The notes beneath the pieces are model-generated. The model worked only from the letters and a program-made list of their open reading frames with translations. It was not told the DNA's origin and did no database searches. From Phycisphaerales bacterium (GTDB taxonomy: Bacteria; Planctomycetota; Phycisphaerae; UBA1845; Fen-1342), in NCBI GenBank assembly GCA_016710275.1, contig JADJXS010000001.1, positions 3,410,001 through 3,474,000 of the forward strand: a DNA stretch of 64,000 nt. The letters run 5' to 3'. A program made the position numbers and the translations under genes. The stretch's first letter is position 1. Each line of letters starts with the position of its first letter. This document shows positions 44,644 to 53,185 of the stretch, in pieces.

Positions 44644-47600
44644 TCAGTCGCCTGCGGAGCACAGCAACTCCGCCTGCTCCAGCACCGTCTGCGTCGCCTT
44701 CTCCTGCTTGTCCGGCGGGTAGCCGTACTTTCGCAGGATGCGCTTTACGATTACGCGCAGCTTGGCCCGAACCGATTCCTTGATCGTCCAGTCGATTGAT
44801 GTGTTGGCCCTTACCGAAGCAACCAGTTCGCGGGCGATGTCCCGCAGTGTCGCGTCCCCCAGCACCTTCACGGCGCTGTCGTTTACCTCCAGCGCGTCGT
44901 AAAAGGCGACTTCATCCTGCGTAAGCCCGAGCTCCTCGCCTCGCTTGTCTGCCTCGCGCATGTCCTCCGCGAGCGCGATCAACTCCTCGATGACTTGTGC
45001 TGCCTCAATCGCTCTGTTCTGGTACCTCTTGATCGCGCTCTCCAACATCTCGGAGAATGATCGGGCCTGGACCAGGTTCTTGCGGCTCCGTGTCTTGATC
45101 TCCCCCGCGAGCAGCTTTCTGAGCAGTTCCACCGCCAGGTTGCGATGCGGCATGCCGCGCACCTCGGCCAAGAACTCCTCCGACAGAATGCTGATGTCCG
45201 GCTTCTTCAACCCCGCGGCGGCGAAGATGTCCACGACCTCTTCGGATGCAACGGCTCGGCTCACAAGCTGCCGGATCGCGTGCTCGATCTCCTCAGGGGA
45301 TCGCTTCTGCCCCTCCGTGGACTTCGTGAGCGCTGCCCGCACCGCCTGGAAGAACCCTACATCATCACGGATGCGGATTGCCTCATCGTGCGGGACGGCG
45401 AGCGCGAACGCCGCCGACAGCTCCTTGACCGCCAGCAGGAACTGCGCCTTGCCGTCCTTCTCCGCGAGCACGTGCTCCTGCGCCGCAGGAAGCAAGGACA
45501 GCCGTTCCTCCGGCCGTCCCTTCGTCCAGAGCGTCCAGTCGAAGCCCTCGAAGATCTCGCAGCACGCTTCGTGCTTGGCGAGCATCAGGGCAACGGCCTC
45601 CTCCTGGTCGATCGCCGCCTTCCCCTTGCCGCCGCTCTCGGTGTAGACCGCCAGCGCCTGCTTCAGTTCATGGGCGAGACCGAGGTAGTCCACCACGAGC
45701 CCGCCCGGCTTGTCGCGGAACACGCGGTTCACCCGGGCGATCGCCTGCATCAACCCGTGGCCCCGCATCGGCTTGTCCAGATACATGGTGTGCAGGCACG
45801 GTGCATCAAAGCCCGTAAGCCACATGTCGCGGACGATCACGATCTTGAATCCGTCCTTCGGGTCCTTGAACCGCTTGGCGAGTTCCTCTCGCTTCGACTT
45901 GTTCCGAATGTGCTGCTGCCACTCGATGGGATCGGACGCCGAGCCGGTCATCACGACCTTCAACATCCCCTTGTCGTCCGCCGCGTCGTGCCACGCCGGG
46001 CGCAGCGCCGCGATCTCCCTGCATAGCTCGACACAAATGCGCCGGCTCATGCAGACGATCATGGCCTTGCCCTCCATGCCGTCTTCAAGGCGACGCTCCC
46101 AGTGCGCCACGAGATCCTCGGCGATCAGTCTCAGCCGCTTCTCCGACCCGACGATCGCTTCCAACTGCGCCCACCTGGTCTTCAGCCGCTCCTTCTTCTC
46201 GACTTCCTCGCCTTCGGTCGCCTCCTCAAAGCCCGGATCGAGCTTCGGCCGCTCCTCCGGCTTGATCGCCAGCTTCGCAAGCCGGCTCTCGTAGTAGATC
46301 GGAACCGTCGCGCCATCCTCCACGGCGCGCTGGATGTCGTAGACGCTGATGTACTCCCCGAACACCGCCTGGGTGTTCTTGTCCGTGAGCTCGATGGGCG
46401 TACCGGTGAACCCGATGAACGACGCCTTCGGCAGGGCATCCCGCATGTGGCGGGCGAAACCGTCGATGAAGTCGTACTGGCTCCGATGGGCCTCATCGGC
46501 GATGACCACGATGTTCCGCCGATCCGAAAGGACCGGGTGCTTGTCGCCTTTCTCCTCGGGCAGGAACTTCTGGATCGTGGTGAACACCACGCCGCCCGAT
46601 GCGCGCGACAGCCGCGCCCGCAGGTCCGCCCGATCAGCCGCCTGCTCCGGCGGCTGCCGCAACAGCTCGCTGCACCGGGAGAACACGCCGAGCAACTGGT
46701 TATCCAGGTCGTTCCGGTCCGTCAGCACGACGATCGTCGGGTTCTCCATCGCTGCATGGAGAACGACCCGCCCGGCGTAGAACGCCATTGTCAGGCTCTT
46801 GCCCGACCCCTGCGTGTGCCACACCACGCCCACCCGGCGGTCCCCGCCCTCGGCCGAGGACTTCACCGTCTCGGTAATGGCCCGGTTCACCGCGTGAAAC
46901 TGGTGATAACCGGCCATCTTTTTGATGACCCTTCCCGCGCCCTCATCTTCGAACACGATGAAGTGCCGCAGGACCTGGAGAAACCGGCGCTTCTCGAACA
47001 CCCCCGTCAGCAGCACCTCCAACTGCGACATCCGCGCCGGCGCGAGCGCCTCCCCCTCCGTCGTCCGCCACGGCATGAACCGCTCGCGGTCGGCCGTCAG
47101 GCTGCCGATCCTTGCCTCCAGCCCGTCAGAGATGACCAGCGCCTCGTTGTACGCGAACAGCCGCGGGATCTGCGCCTTGTACGTCTGCAACTGGTTGAAC
47201 GCATCCCAGATGATCGCCTGCTCATCCGCCGCGTTCTTCAGTTCGAGCACCGCGAGCGGCAGCCCGTTGACGAAGACCACAATGTCCGGCCGCCGGCTGT
47301 GGCCGCTGGCTCCTCCCGCGGTCACGGTGAATTGATTCACCGCCAACCAGTCGTTGTTGTCCGCCTCGTCAAAGTCCGCCAGCCGCACGATCACCCCCGC
47401 GATGGAGCCGTCGGGGCGTTTCTGCTCGACGGTCACGCCGTCCACCAGCATCTTGTGGAACGCCCGGTTCCGAGACACCGCATCCGCCCCATCCACGCGG
47501 GCAATGCGGCGGTACGCCTCGTCGATGGTGTCCCCCGAGGCCTGCGGGTTCAGCCGGGCGAGGGCGGCGCGCAGCCGGCCGGACAGGATCACCTCGTCGA

Positions 47601-47730
47601 GCGAGTCCCGCTCGGCGTCCGGCTCGCCGGGGGCGATCGTGGGACCGGAGACGATCGCGTACCGCAGGCTCTCCAGCCACGCGAGCGCGGCCTGCTCGAC
47701 GACGGACTCAGTGAACGCCTGGTGGAACAT
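44644..47730 (-). CDS. hsdR: Type I restriction enzyme R subunit
   Basis: 1028 residues. HsdR translocates and cuts DNA when bound to HsdM/HsdS. The N-terminal nuclease has the PD-(D/E)xK motif (RRPDIVVFVNGLPLAVLELKNA). The SF2 motor has Walker A in WHTQGSGKSLTM, DEAH in VVIADEAHRSQYD, motif III FTGTPIEL and motif VI QAIARVNRVFRDK. The C-terminal helical domain follows. The ATG at 47730 has GGGAGGGG upstream and directly follows the TGA of a 45-codon ORF (TGAATG). The order M-S-(other genes)-R is unusual in having several genes between S and R. Confidence 0.96.
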   Translation of the reverse strand: MFHQAFTESVVEQAALAWLESLRYAIVSGPTIAPGEPDAERDSLDEVILSGRLRAALARLNPQASGDTIDEAYRRIARVDGADAVSRNRAFHKMLVDGVTVEQKRPDGSIAGVIVRLADFDEADNNDWLAVNQFTVTAGGASGHSRRPDIVVFVNGLPLAVLELKNAADEQAIIWDAFNQLQTYKAQIPRLFAYNEALVISDGLEARIGSLTADRERFMPWRTTEGEALAPARMSQLEVLLTGVFEKRRFLQVLRHFIVFEDEGAGRVIKKMAGYHQFHAVNRAITETVKSSAEGGDRRVGVVWHTQGSGKSLTMAFYAGRVVLHAAMENPTIVVLTDRNDLDNQLLGVFSRCSELLRQPPEQAADRADLRARLSRASGGVVFTTIQKFLPEEKGDKHPVLSDRRNIVVIADEAHRSQYDFIDGFARHMRDALPKASFIGFTGTPIELTDKNTQAVFGEYISVYDIQRAVEDGATVPIYYESRLAKLAIKPEERPKLDPGFEEATEGEEVEKKERLKTRWAQLEAIVGSEKRLRLIAEDLVAHWERRLEDGMEGKAMIVCMSRRICVELCREIAALRPAWHDAADDKGMLKVVMTGSASDPIEWQQHIRNKSKREELAKRFKDPKDGFKIVIVRDMWLTGFDAPCLHTMYLDKPMRGHGLMQAIARVNRVFRDKPGGLVVDYLGLAHELKQALAVYTESGGKGKAAIDQEEAVALMLAKHEACCEIFEGFDWTLWTKGRPEERLSLLPAAQEHVLAEKDGKAQFLLAVKELSAAFALAVPHDEAIRIRDDVGFFQAVRAALTKSTEGQKRSPEEIEHAIRQLVSRAVASEEVVDIFAAAGLKKPDISILSEEFLAEVRGMPHRNLAVELLRKLLAGEIKTRSRKNLVQARSFSEMLESAIKRYQNRAIEAAQVIEELIALAEDMREADKRGEELGLTQDEVAFYDALEVNDSAVKVLGDATLRDIARELVASVRANTSIDWTIKESVRAKLRVIVKRILRKYGYPPDKQEKATQTVLEQAELLCSAGD

Positions 47731-47868
47731 TCAGACGCCCCTCCCGACGATTCTTTCCGCGTCGGCGATGGACAAGACGCCTGAAACCGGGCACACAACA
47801 CACCCGCAAGTAGGCAGCCAGTACGGCGCGACCTCGTCAAGCACAGAGTCAATCAAGAACTCGCTCAT
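47731..47868 (-). CDS. 45-residue ORF coupled to hsdR, ending in an HsdS-like tail
   Basis: ATG 47868 has GAGG 8 nt upstream. The stop abuts the hsdR start (TGAATG). The first half contains LPTCGCVVCPVSG, three Cys in a tight cluster. The end, LSIADAERIVGRGV, closely resembles the HsdS ending LRIADAEKIVGAMP. It may be a real small protein or a leader peptide that couples hsdR translation to upstream genes. No homologous full-length family was recognised. Confidence 0.55.
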   Translation of the reverse strand: MSEFLIDSVLDEVAPYWLPTCGCVVCPVSGVLSIADAERIVGRGV

Positions 47869-47889
47869 TTCGGATGCCTCCGGGACGAG

Positions 47890-49665
47890 TCAGGTCGGAC
47901 TCTTGACGAGGTCCGCCAGTGTGTCTTGAAGCGCCTCGACCGGCTCGCCGTCAATAAGCCGCCAGATGATCTCACAACGAGCCTTGCCGTCGATCGCGGC
48001 AGCCTTCGCCTGGTCAAGAAAAGCCAGTTCCATCTTGCAGCGCTCCTTGATGCGGCGGTCTTCGAGCCTTTGCAGAATCGCGTCGCCTGCGACGTTCATA
48101 CTCTGGAGCAACTCCTCTTCATCAATCATGATTCCGCGGAGAAAGAAGGCATCCGACTTCAGTCTCCGCGGAAAAGCGGCAATTTCGGAGAGCATCGAGC
48201 ATGCTTGCCCCCAGGGTGATGCACGCGAGTTCTCAGTCCGATCGAAGCTGATCAGTGAGTAGGACAGACGGGGGAGGAGATCTCCGGACTGGGCCCTCTT
48301 CAAGCGGTCTCCGATGCTTGCCGTCACACGATCGATCACATGGCTTGGCGCTTGCCCACTCCCTCGAAGTTCCTGGTACATCATGTTGATATCATGAGCG
48401 AGTGCCTCCCGCTTTCGCTTGATGAACTCCTCAACACCCCCTTTCAGGTATGAGGCGATGAGTTCCGTCCCGTTCTTGCTGATTCGCTCAAGCTCCTGCT
48501 CCAAGAGTGCCTGGGCTTTGCAGGGAATCCACCGCATGCCGTCGGCAAGGGCGAACGTGAAGCGTGTGAGCATGGTTTGAACACCCGTCCGATGCTTGTT
48601 GATCTCCTTCAACATCTTGTCGTCAAGGATGGAGACCCGCATGGAGACTCTCCGACTGACCGCTCCGCGACTCAGGCCGGGATCGTCACCAAACAGTCTC
48701 GGATCAACTGGCGCGTCCAGCGGTGGAACGCGGGTCTGCTTGTCGATCGTAACCAAACGCCCCCTCTCGTACAGTCGGGCGACTCTCTCTGCGGTCTGGC
48801 ACATCTTCTCCAGGCCAAGCTCCTCCGTGGGCGACTTGATCTCGGTGCCCGCCTCATCAACGAGTTCGACTCCTCCCGAGTCACGATCGACCCGCACGAA
48901 GACGCCGTCAGACGGATCAGTCGGTTTGCAGGATTCTTCGTACCGTCGCCACCGTTCTGCCGCTTCGTCACTCCCGGGCGGCACGACAAGCTCAGGGATT
49001 GAAGCCGCCCCTTCTGCTGTGATCCGGGAGGTCCTGCCCCACAACCAATCGAATTGACGCTTGAAAGCCTCGACCGCGGCGGCGTCCGCACGACACACGA
49101 AGTTCAGGTCGCATTCACGGCGGGAGCAAAGCCCGAAGTTCTCGCCGGACCCGGCAACGACGTGCACGTTCCCCGCATCCCGCGAGATCAGGCACAATGT
49201 GTTCATGGTGCGGTCGCTCAGATGCGGCAATGCACACACGTGCACATCAAGCCTCTGGACGGTGCTCTCAAGGCGATCCGCAATCCTGTTGTTCTGGTGA
49301 TCGGACCACGGCCAAGATTCGCTTGTCTCGTCGAACAACACGGCTTGAAAAGAGGCGGCACGGCGCTCTTGCTGGTTTATAGATAGTTTGTCCACGAGCC
49401 ACACCAGACTGTCCAGAGCCGCCTGCGTAGTCCCGCACGTTGGATAGACCACCGCGATGAGACGCGCGCATCGTGAGGGGTCGTGTTCCAGCCACTCTTC
49501 AAGGAGCTTCACCCCATCCGAGTCAATCGCACAGACGGTGCCAAACAGCGATTGGGCGTTCCGGACGAGGTCGCCAAAGGGCGGGCACTCCTTATACCGA
49601 CAGTCGGTGATGAAGGCTCGCGGCTCCGGCCATACATACGGCGGGATCGGCCTGATCACGGTCAT
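47890..49665 (-). CDS. Unknown restriction-operon protein with PLD-like segment
   Basis: 591 residues from ATG 49665 (GGAG 8 nt upstream). It lies between hsdS and hsdR. The N-terminal 230 residues resemble a degenerate phospholipase-D-type fold: PPFGDLVRNAQSLFGTVCAID near the start. Later come NVHVVAGSGENFGLCSRRE and CDLNFVCRADAAAVEAFKRQFDWLW, which match the GS-x-N...F-xx-LW ending of PLD domains, although a full HxK motif is not seen. The C-terminal 350 residues are helical and charged, with no motif I can name. It could be a nuclease or adaptor added to the restriction system; function unknown. Confidence 0.65.
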   Translation of the reverse strand: MTVIRPIPPYVWPEPRAFITDCRYKECPPFGDLVRNAQSLFGTVCAIDSDGVKLLEEWLEHDPSRCARLIAVVYPTCGTTQAALDSLVWLVDKLSINQQERRAASFQAVLFDETSESWPWSDHQNNRIADRLESTVQRLDVHVCALPHLSDRTMNTLCLISRDAGNVHVVAGSGENFGLCSRRECDLNFVCRADAAAVEAFKRQFDWLWGRTSRITAEGAASIPELVVPPGSDEAAERWRRYEESCKPTDPSDGVFVRVDRDSGGVELVDEAGTEIKSPTEELGLEKMCQTAERVARLYERGRLVTIDKQTRVPPLDAPVDPRLFGDDPGLSRGAVSRRVSMRVSILDDKMLKEINKHRTGVQTMLTRFTFALADGMRWIPCKAQALLEQELERISKNGTELIASYLKGGVEEFIKRKREALAHDINMMYQELRGSGQAPSHVIDRVTASIGDRLKRAQSGDLLPRLSYSLISFDRTENSRASPWGQACSMLSEIAAFPRRLKSDAFFLRGIMIDEEELLQSMNVAGDAILQRLEDRRIKERCKMELAFLDQAKAAAIDGKARCEIIWRLIDGEPVEALQDTLADLVKSPT

Positions 49666-49746
49666 GACGATGCTCCGGTCCTCGGGAAGCAGCGCGCATT
49701 GTCCCAACGCACGCCTCGACAACTTGATCCGACCGCTTGCAGTGGC

Positions 49747-49941
49747 TCATCTGCCAAGCTTCACGATCATGACACTTGCCCCGACGATCTTCTCCGCGCC
49801 CTCGATGCGGAGTTCGCCCGAGATGAGTTTGGGGAGCAGCGCGTCGCGCAGGGCGGCGAGGGTGCGGTTCGCGGGCGTGCGGGCACACGCCGGCGGGGCC
49901 ACCCGGTCCACGGCCTGTGGGGTCATGGCGGCGTCAGGCAT
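49747..49941 (-). CDS. 64-residue ORF ending in a duplicated HsdS C-terminal segment
   Basis: The start overlaps the end of the 99-residue ORF by 8 nt. The segment TLAALRDALLPKLISGEL is identical to the HsdS C-terminus. It comes from an 87-bp DNA repeat (49778-49864 versus 50240-50326, 83 of 87 identical). The first 27 residues are not HsdS-like. This is either a remnant of a second hsdS or a coupled small protein that can join the HsdS coiled-coil bundle. Confidence that it is expressed is moderate. Confidence 0.5.
   Translation of the reverse strand: MPDAAMTPQAVDRVAPPACARTPANRTLAALRDALLPKLISGELRIEGAEKIVGASVMIVKLGR
49778..49864. repeat. 87-bp copy of the hsdS 3' end
   Basis: 83 of 87 bases equal 50240-50326, which encodes the HsdS C-terminal helix and the ELRIADAEKIVG ending. 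The copies are in direct orientation, 462 bp apart, and flank the 99-residue ORF. Confidence 0.9.
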
Positions 49942-50233
49942 ACGCGCGCTCCCTCAGTTCCCTGATCCGCCCGTGCAGGCTCCGCATCGCTTCGTACTCC
50001 GGCCCGGCCGGGCGCGGGTACTCGCGGCGGTCGTCAAGCGCCGCGGCCGTCACGTCCTCCAGGCAGTCCAGGTCCCAGGGGTAGAGCGAGAGGGGACGCT
50101 TGCCTTGATACCGCTCGATCCGACGATCGAGGCCGAAGGCATCGGCCATGGCCCAGGTGAACTTCTTGAGTTCCGCCAACTCGCGGCCCGCGATGAGGAT
50201 TGGGTAGGACTTGTCCCTTGGCCCGGGCTTCAT
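49934..50233 (-). CDS. 99-residue hypothetical protein downstream of hsdS
   Basis: ATG 50233 overlaps the hsdS TGA (ATGA), so it is translationally coupled. It is a small charged helical protein with YPILIAGRELAELKKFTWAMADAFGLDRRIE, YPWDLDCLEDVTAAALDD and a basic C-terminus. I do not recognise a family. Its place suggests an accessory factor of the restriction complex. Confidence 0.65.
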   Translation of the reverse strand: MKPGPRDKSYPILIAGRELAELKKFTWAMADAFGLDRRIERYQGKRPLSLYPWDLDCLEDVTAAALDDRREYPRPAGPEYEAMRSLHGRIRELRERAYA

Positions 50234-51561
50234 GGCATGGCCCCGACGATCTTCTCCGCATCCGCGATGCGGAGTTCGCCCGAGATGAGTTTGGGGAGCA
50301 GCGCGTCGCGGAGGGCGGCGAGGGTGGCGGATTGATCGTGTGCGACCTTCAACCGCGCGAACAGCGGCGCGATGACCTTGCCGAACGCAACGTTGACCGG
50401 TTCCGGCGCGAGCACGATCGGGATGGCTTTCAAGTTCCCCTGGCTGATCTTGGGCTGCACCGCCCCGGTCACGAACGGCTTGACGTTGAGTCCTTGCGCC
50501 AGCAAGTAGAGATGCTCGATGCTAAATCCTCGCGTGCCGGTCAGCACGTGGGCGTGGTTGTTCACCCAGAACTGCCCCCAGACATATTGCACAACGGGCC
50601 GCCCGGCATCGTCCACGACGGAGCCGTCTTCGCCGAGCAACAGGTACGTCCCATCGAACAGATAAGCGTCAACATGATCGACTATGCCCGCAGCCCCGTA
50701 GTAGCGGAACGGCCCCGGGCGTGCGGCTCGCTCCTGGCTCGACAGGGGGATGCGCTTCGAGTCGTGAATCTCGATCACTTCGCCGAGGTTCGATGCCCTC
50801 CACCCCTCCGGCACCTCGCCGATGGGCGAGTCCACAAGGCGTGTGGGGAAGAGGGCGGCGAGGTCGGCGGGGAGGGGGGCGGGCCCGGGGGCACGTCGGG
50901 CGGCGGCTGAGCCGGGGTGGGAGGCCGCGGCGTGGCGGGCGTGGGGGTGGCGGCGGACGGGGTCAAAGTCCACGAACCACGAGGTGAACACCGCCCGCGC
51001 GATCCCCTCCAGCACCCGCGCCGTCTTGCGGTTCACCTCGACACGATCGTCCAGCGCCCCCAGCACCCCCGCGATCGCCCGCTGCTCGGGGAATGGGGGA
51101 AGGGGCAATTCGACCAGCCGAAGTTCACTCTGCCTGATTCCGAGTACGGTCGTACCTGATGCCCGTGCTCGCAGTTGATCCTGTACGAACGCGGACTGCA
51201 TCGAGAACCGCAGGAACGTGTTGTCGAGCACGCCGGGCTTGCCCCTCAGTGCGATCAGCCGCTGAGCGAGCGCGACCTTGCGGTTGTCGAGCTGTGCGAC
51301 CTCGCCCAACGGTGCTTCAGTTGTGACGACCACATCGCCCGCGTGAACCATGCCGCGGCGCATCCAAGCGTTGTACTCGCTCTCAGCGATGAACTCGTCA
51401 GGCTCCATGATCCGGCCCGCCTTGACGACCTTTGCGGTGATGAGAGGCACACCATGACTCGTCTTGTCCGGTGTCTTGCCGCGATAGTCGATGATCGCGG
51501 ACATCGAGTCCTCGATCGTTCCCACGCGCCAACCGTTCGGAAATGTCGAGGCTTCACCCAC
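50230..51561 (-). CDS. hsdS: Type I restriction enzyme specificity subunit
   Basis: 443 residues. GTG 51561 has GGAGGT about 5 nt upstream; the longer frame runs into repeats. Two target-recognition domains are visible. The first starts FPNGWRVGTIEDSMSAIIDYRGKTP and ends in ELPLPPFPEQRAIAGVLGALDDRVEVNR with its coiled coil. The second starts PEGWRASNLGEVIEIHDSKRIPLS and ends AHDQSATLAALRDALLPKL. A 30-residue Ala/Pro/His-rich linker (VRRHPHARHAAASHPGSAA) joins the halves. HsdS decides the DNA target of the M/R complex. Confidence 0.94.
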   Translation of the reverse strand: MGEASTFPNGWRVGTIEDSMSAIIDYRGKTPDKTSHGVPLITAKVVKAGRIMEPDEFIAESEYNAWMRRGMVHAGDVVVTTEAPLGEVAQLDNRKVALAQRLIALRGKPGVLDNTFLRFSMQSAFVQDQLRARASGTTVLGIRQSELRLVELPLPPFPEQRAIAGVLGALDDRVEVNRKTARVLEGIARAVFTSWFVDFDPVRRHPHARHAAASHPGSAAARRAPGPAPLPADLAALFPTRLVDSPIGEVPEGWRASNLGEVIEIHDSKRIPLSSQERAARPGPFRYYGAAGIVDHVDAYLFDGTYLLLGEDGSVVDDAGRPVVQYVWGQFWVNNHAHVLTGTRGFSIEHLYLLAQGLNVKPFVTGAVQPKISQGNLKAIPIVLAPEPVNVAFGKVIAPLFARLKVAHDQSATLAALRDALLPKLISGELRIADAEKIVGAMP

Positions 51562-53080
51562 GGCGCACCTCCGCACCGTGGGCGTGCTGGTCCGCTGATG
51601 CCAGAGGGGCGTGCCGCCCCTCCGGCACCTCCCCGCTGAAGGCAGGAACACCACCCGCGCGGGCGTGTCCGGTGCATTCGACCCCGGAGGGGTCGCGGCC
51701 CGTGGAGAGCGTGCGTTGAGTGCATCCCGCCCCGGCAGGGGCGGAGGAGACAGGCGTCATCGCGCGATCGTTCGCTCCCTCTGCCCCTCCGGGGCAGAAC
51801 CCCGCCGCGCGTCCCCTTCCCACGGGTTCCGCCCTCGAAGCGCGGGCTCCACCCGTGGCTACACCCCATCGTCCCTTCGGGACGAAGAGGCCACAGGCAC
51901 GGGCCGCTGGGGGGGCCTCCGGCACCTCCCCGCTGAAGGCGGGAACACCACCCGCGCGGGCCGGGCCGTCATCCGGGCCCGCGTGTCCGCGCTGCTCGAC
52001 CCCGAAGGGGTCAAGGGGTGTAGCCACGGGTGGAGCGACGGTGCTTTGACCGTCGCGCAACCCGTGGAGAGCGTGCGTTAAGTGAATCCCGCCCCGGCCG
52101 GGGCGGAGGAGGGGTGTAGAGAAGGATGCGCCCGCGAGGGACCGAGAACTCCGCCGCCCCGCCGGGGCGGCGAGCGCGTGATCGACACCTCTCCACGGGT
52201 TGCGCTCGGGCCTGCGGCCCTGCGCTCCACCCGTGGCGACATCCCATCGTCCCTCCGGGACGAAGACGAAGACCTCCGGCACTTCCCCGGCGAAGGCACG
52301 AACACTGCCCGCGCGGGCCGGGACGTGATACGGGCGCTCGTCTCCGCGCTCCTCGACCCCGGAGGGGTCAAGGGCTGTAGCCACGGGTGGAGTGAGCGAG
52401 TCTGCGAGCGAACGCAACCCGTGGAAAGCGATGCGAGAATCGACCCCGCCCCGGCATGGGCGGAGGAAGCGTGTATATGAGGATGCGCCCGTGATGATCC
52501 GAGAACCCCGCCGCCCCGCCGGGGCGGAGAATCCGTTATCGCGCCCTGTCCACGGGTTGCGCTCGGGCCTGCGGCCCTGCGCTCCACCCGTGGCTACACC
52601 CCGTCGTCCCTCCGGGACGAAGACGCCGGGCCTCCGTGCGCCGTCCAATCCCCCCCGGCGCGCCGCCATTCCCCTCCGGGGTCGGGCCATTCCCGCCCGG
52701 CGCGCGGCCACGGGGGGGCGGCGCGCTGCGCCGCTTCCCTCCGGCTCGCCCGGAAGACGCTCCGGACGAGTCGGAGCGTCTTCCAACTCATCCGGCGAGC
52801 GCGACAGCCCAGCCGGAGAACGCGATAGGTGACCCGGCGAGTGCTCCAGCCCGTCCGGAGAACGCTCCGGGCCATCCGTCGCGTCTTCCGACTGACCCGG
52901 CGGACCCGACGGGTGGTCCGGACGACCCGCCGGGAGACTCGGCGGCTCCGCCGGATGGCCCGGACGGTCCGCCAGGTGATCCGTCAGGCCCGCCGACGGA
53001 GTTGGACGACGCGACGGATGACCTGTCGCGTGCGACGGATGACCTGTCGCGTGGCGGGGTGCGGCCAGGGGGGCCAGCGC
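51562..53080. repeat. Repeat-filled gap between hsdM and hsdS
   Basis: Three imperfect copies of a unit of roughly 300-360 bp begin at about 51619, 51916 and 52273 with CCTCCGGCAC(C/T)TCCCC. Each holds GC-rich palindromes of the types CCCGCCCCGGC-GGGGCGG and CCACGGGTTGCGCTCGGGCC with CCACCCGTGG, plus GTCCCTCCGGGACGA. From 52640 to 53060 a looser, roughly 30-bp periodic pattern of CCGGACGACCCGCC-like units takes over. Long reading frames here on both strands are Pro/Gly/Arg-rich by composition and are not credible genes. The block separates hsdM from hsdS inside what should be one operon. Confidence 0.8.
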
Positions 53081-53185
53081 GAACCATCCGGAGTTACCGG
53101 ATAGTTCGACGAGGCTCACGGCCAACTGTTCGGAATCTCCGAATAGTTGCCAGCAGGTCCAACTTGTAAGCGTTCCTAACAAGTT
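53081..53185. repeat. Three tandem imperfect palindromes at the hsdM 3' end
   Basis: 53081-53107 (GAACCATCCGG/CCGGATAGTTC), 53123-53149 (CAACTGTTCGGA/TCCGAATAGTTG) and 53161-53185 (AACTTGTAAG/CTAACAAGTT). Each has a stem of 10-12 bp with one mismatch, and they are spaced by about 40 nt. The last one runs into the hsdM stop codon. They could form RNA hairpins that protect or end the hsdM message. Confidence 0.75.

Noticed and set aside
46102..47784. 560-codon open frame on the plus strand
   Set aside because: It lies antisense to hsdR, whose helicase and nuclease motifs are intact. No motif is seen in the antisense product.
51619..52640. CRISPR-like spacing of palindromic repeats
   Set aside because: Units are 300-360 bp with several different hairpins. 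Intervening sequences are themselves repeated, not unique spacers.
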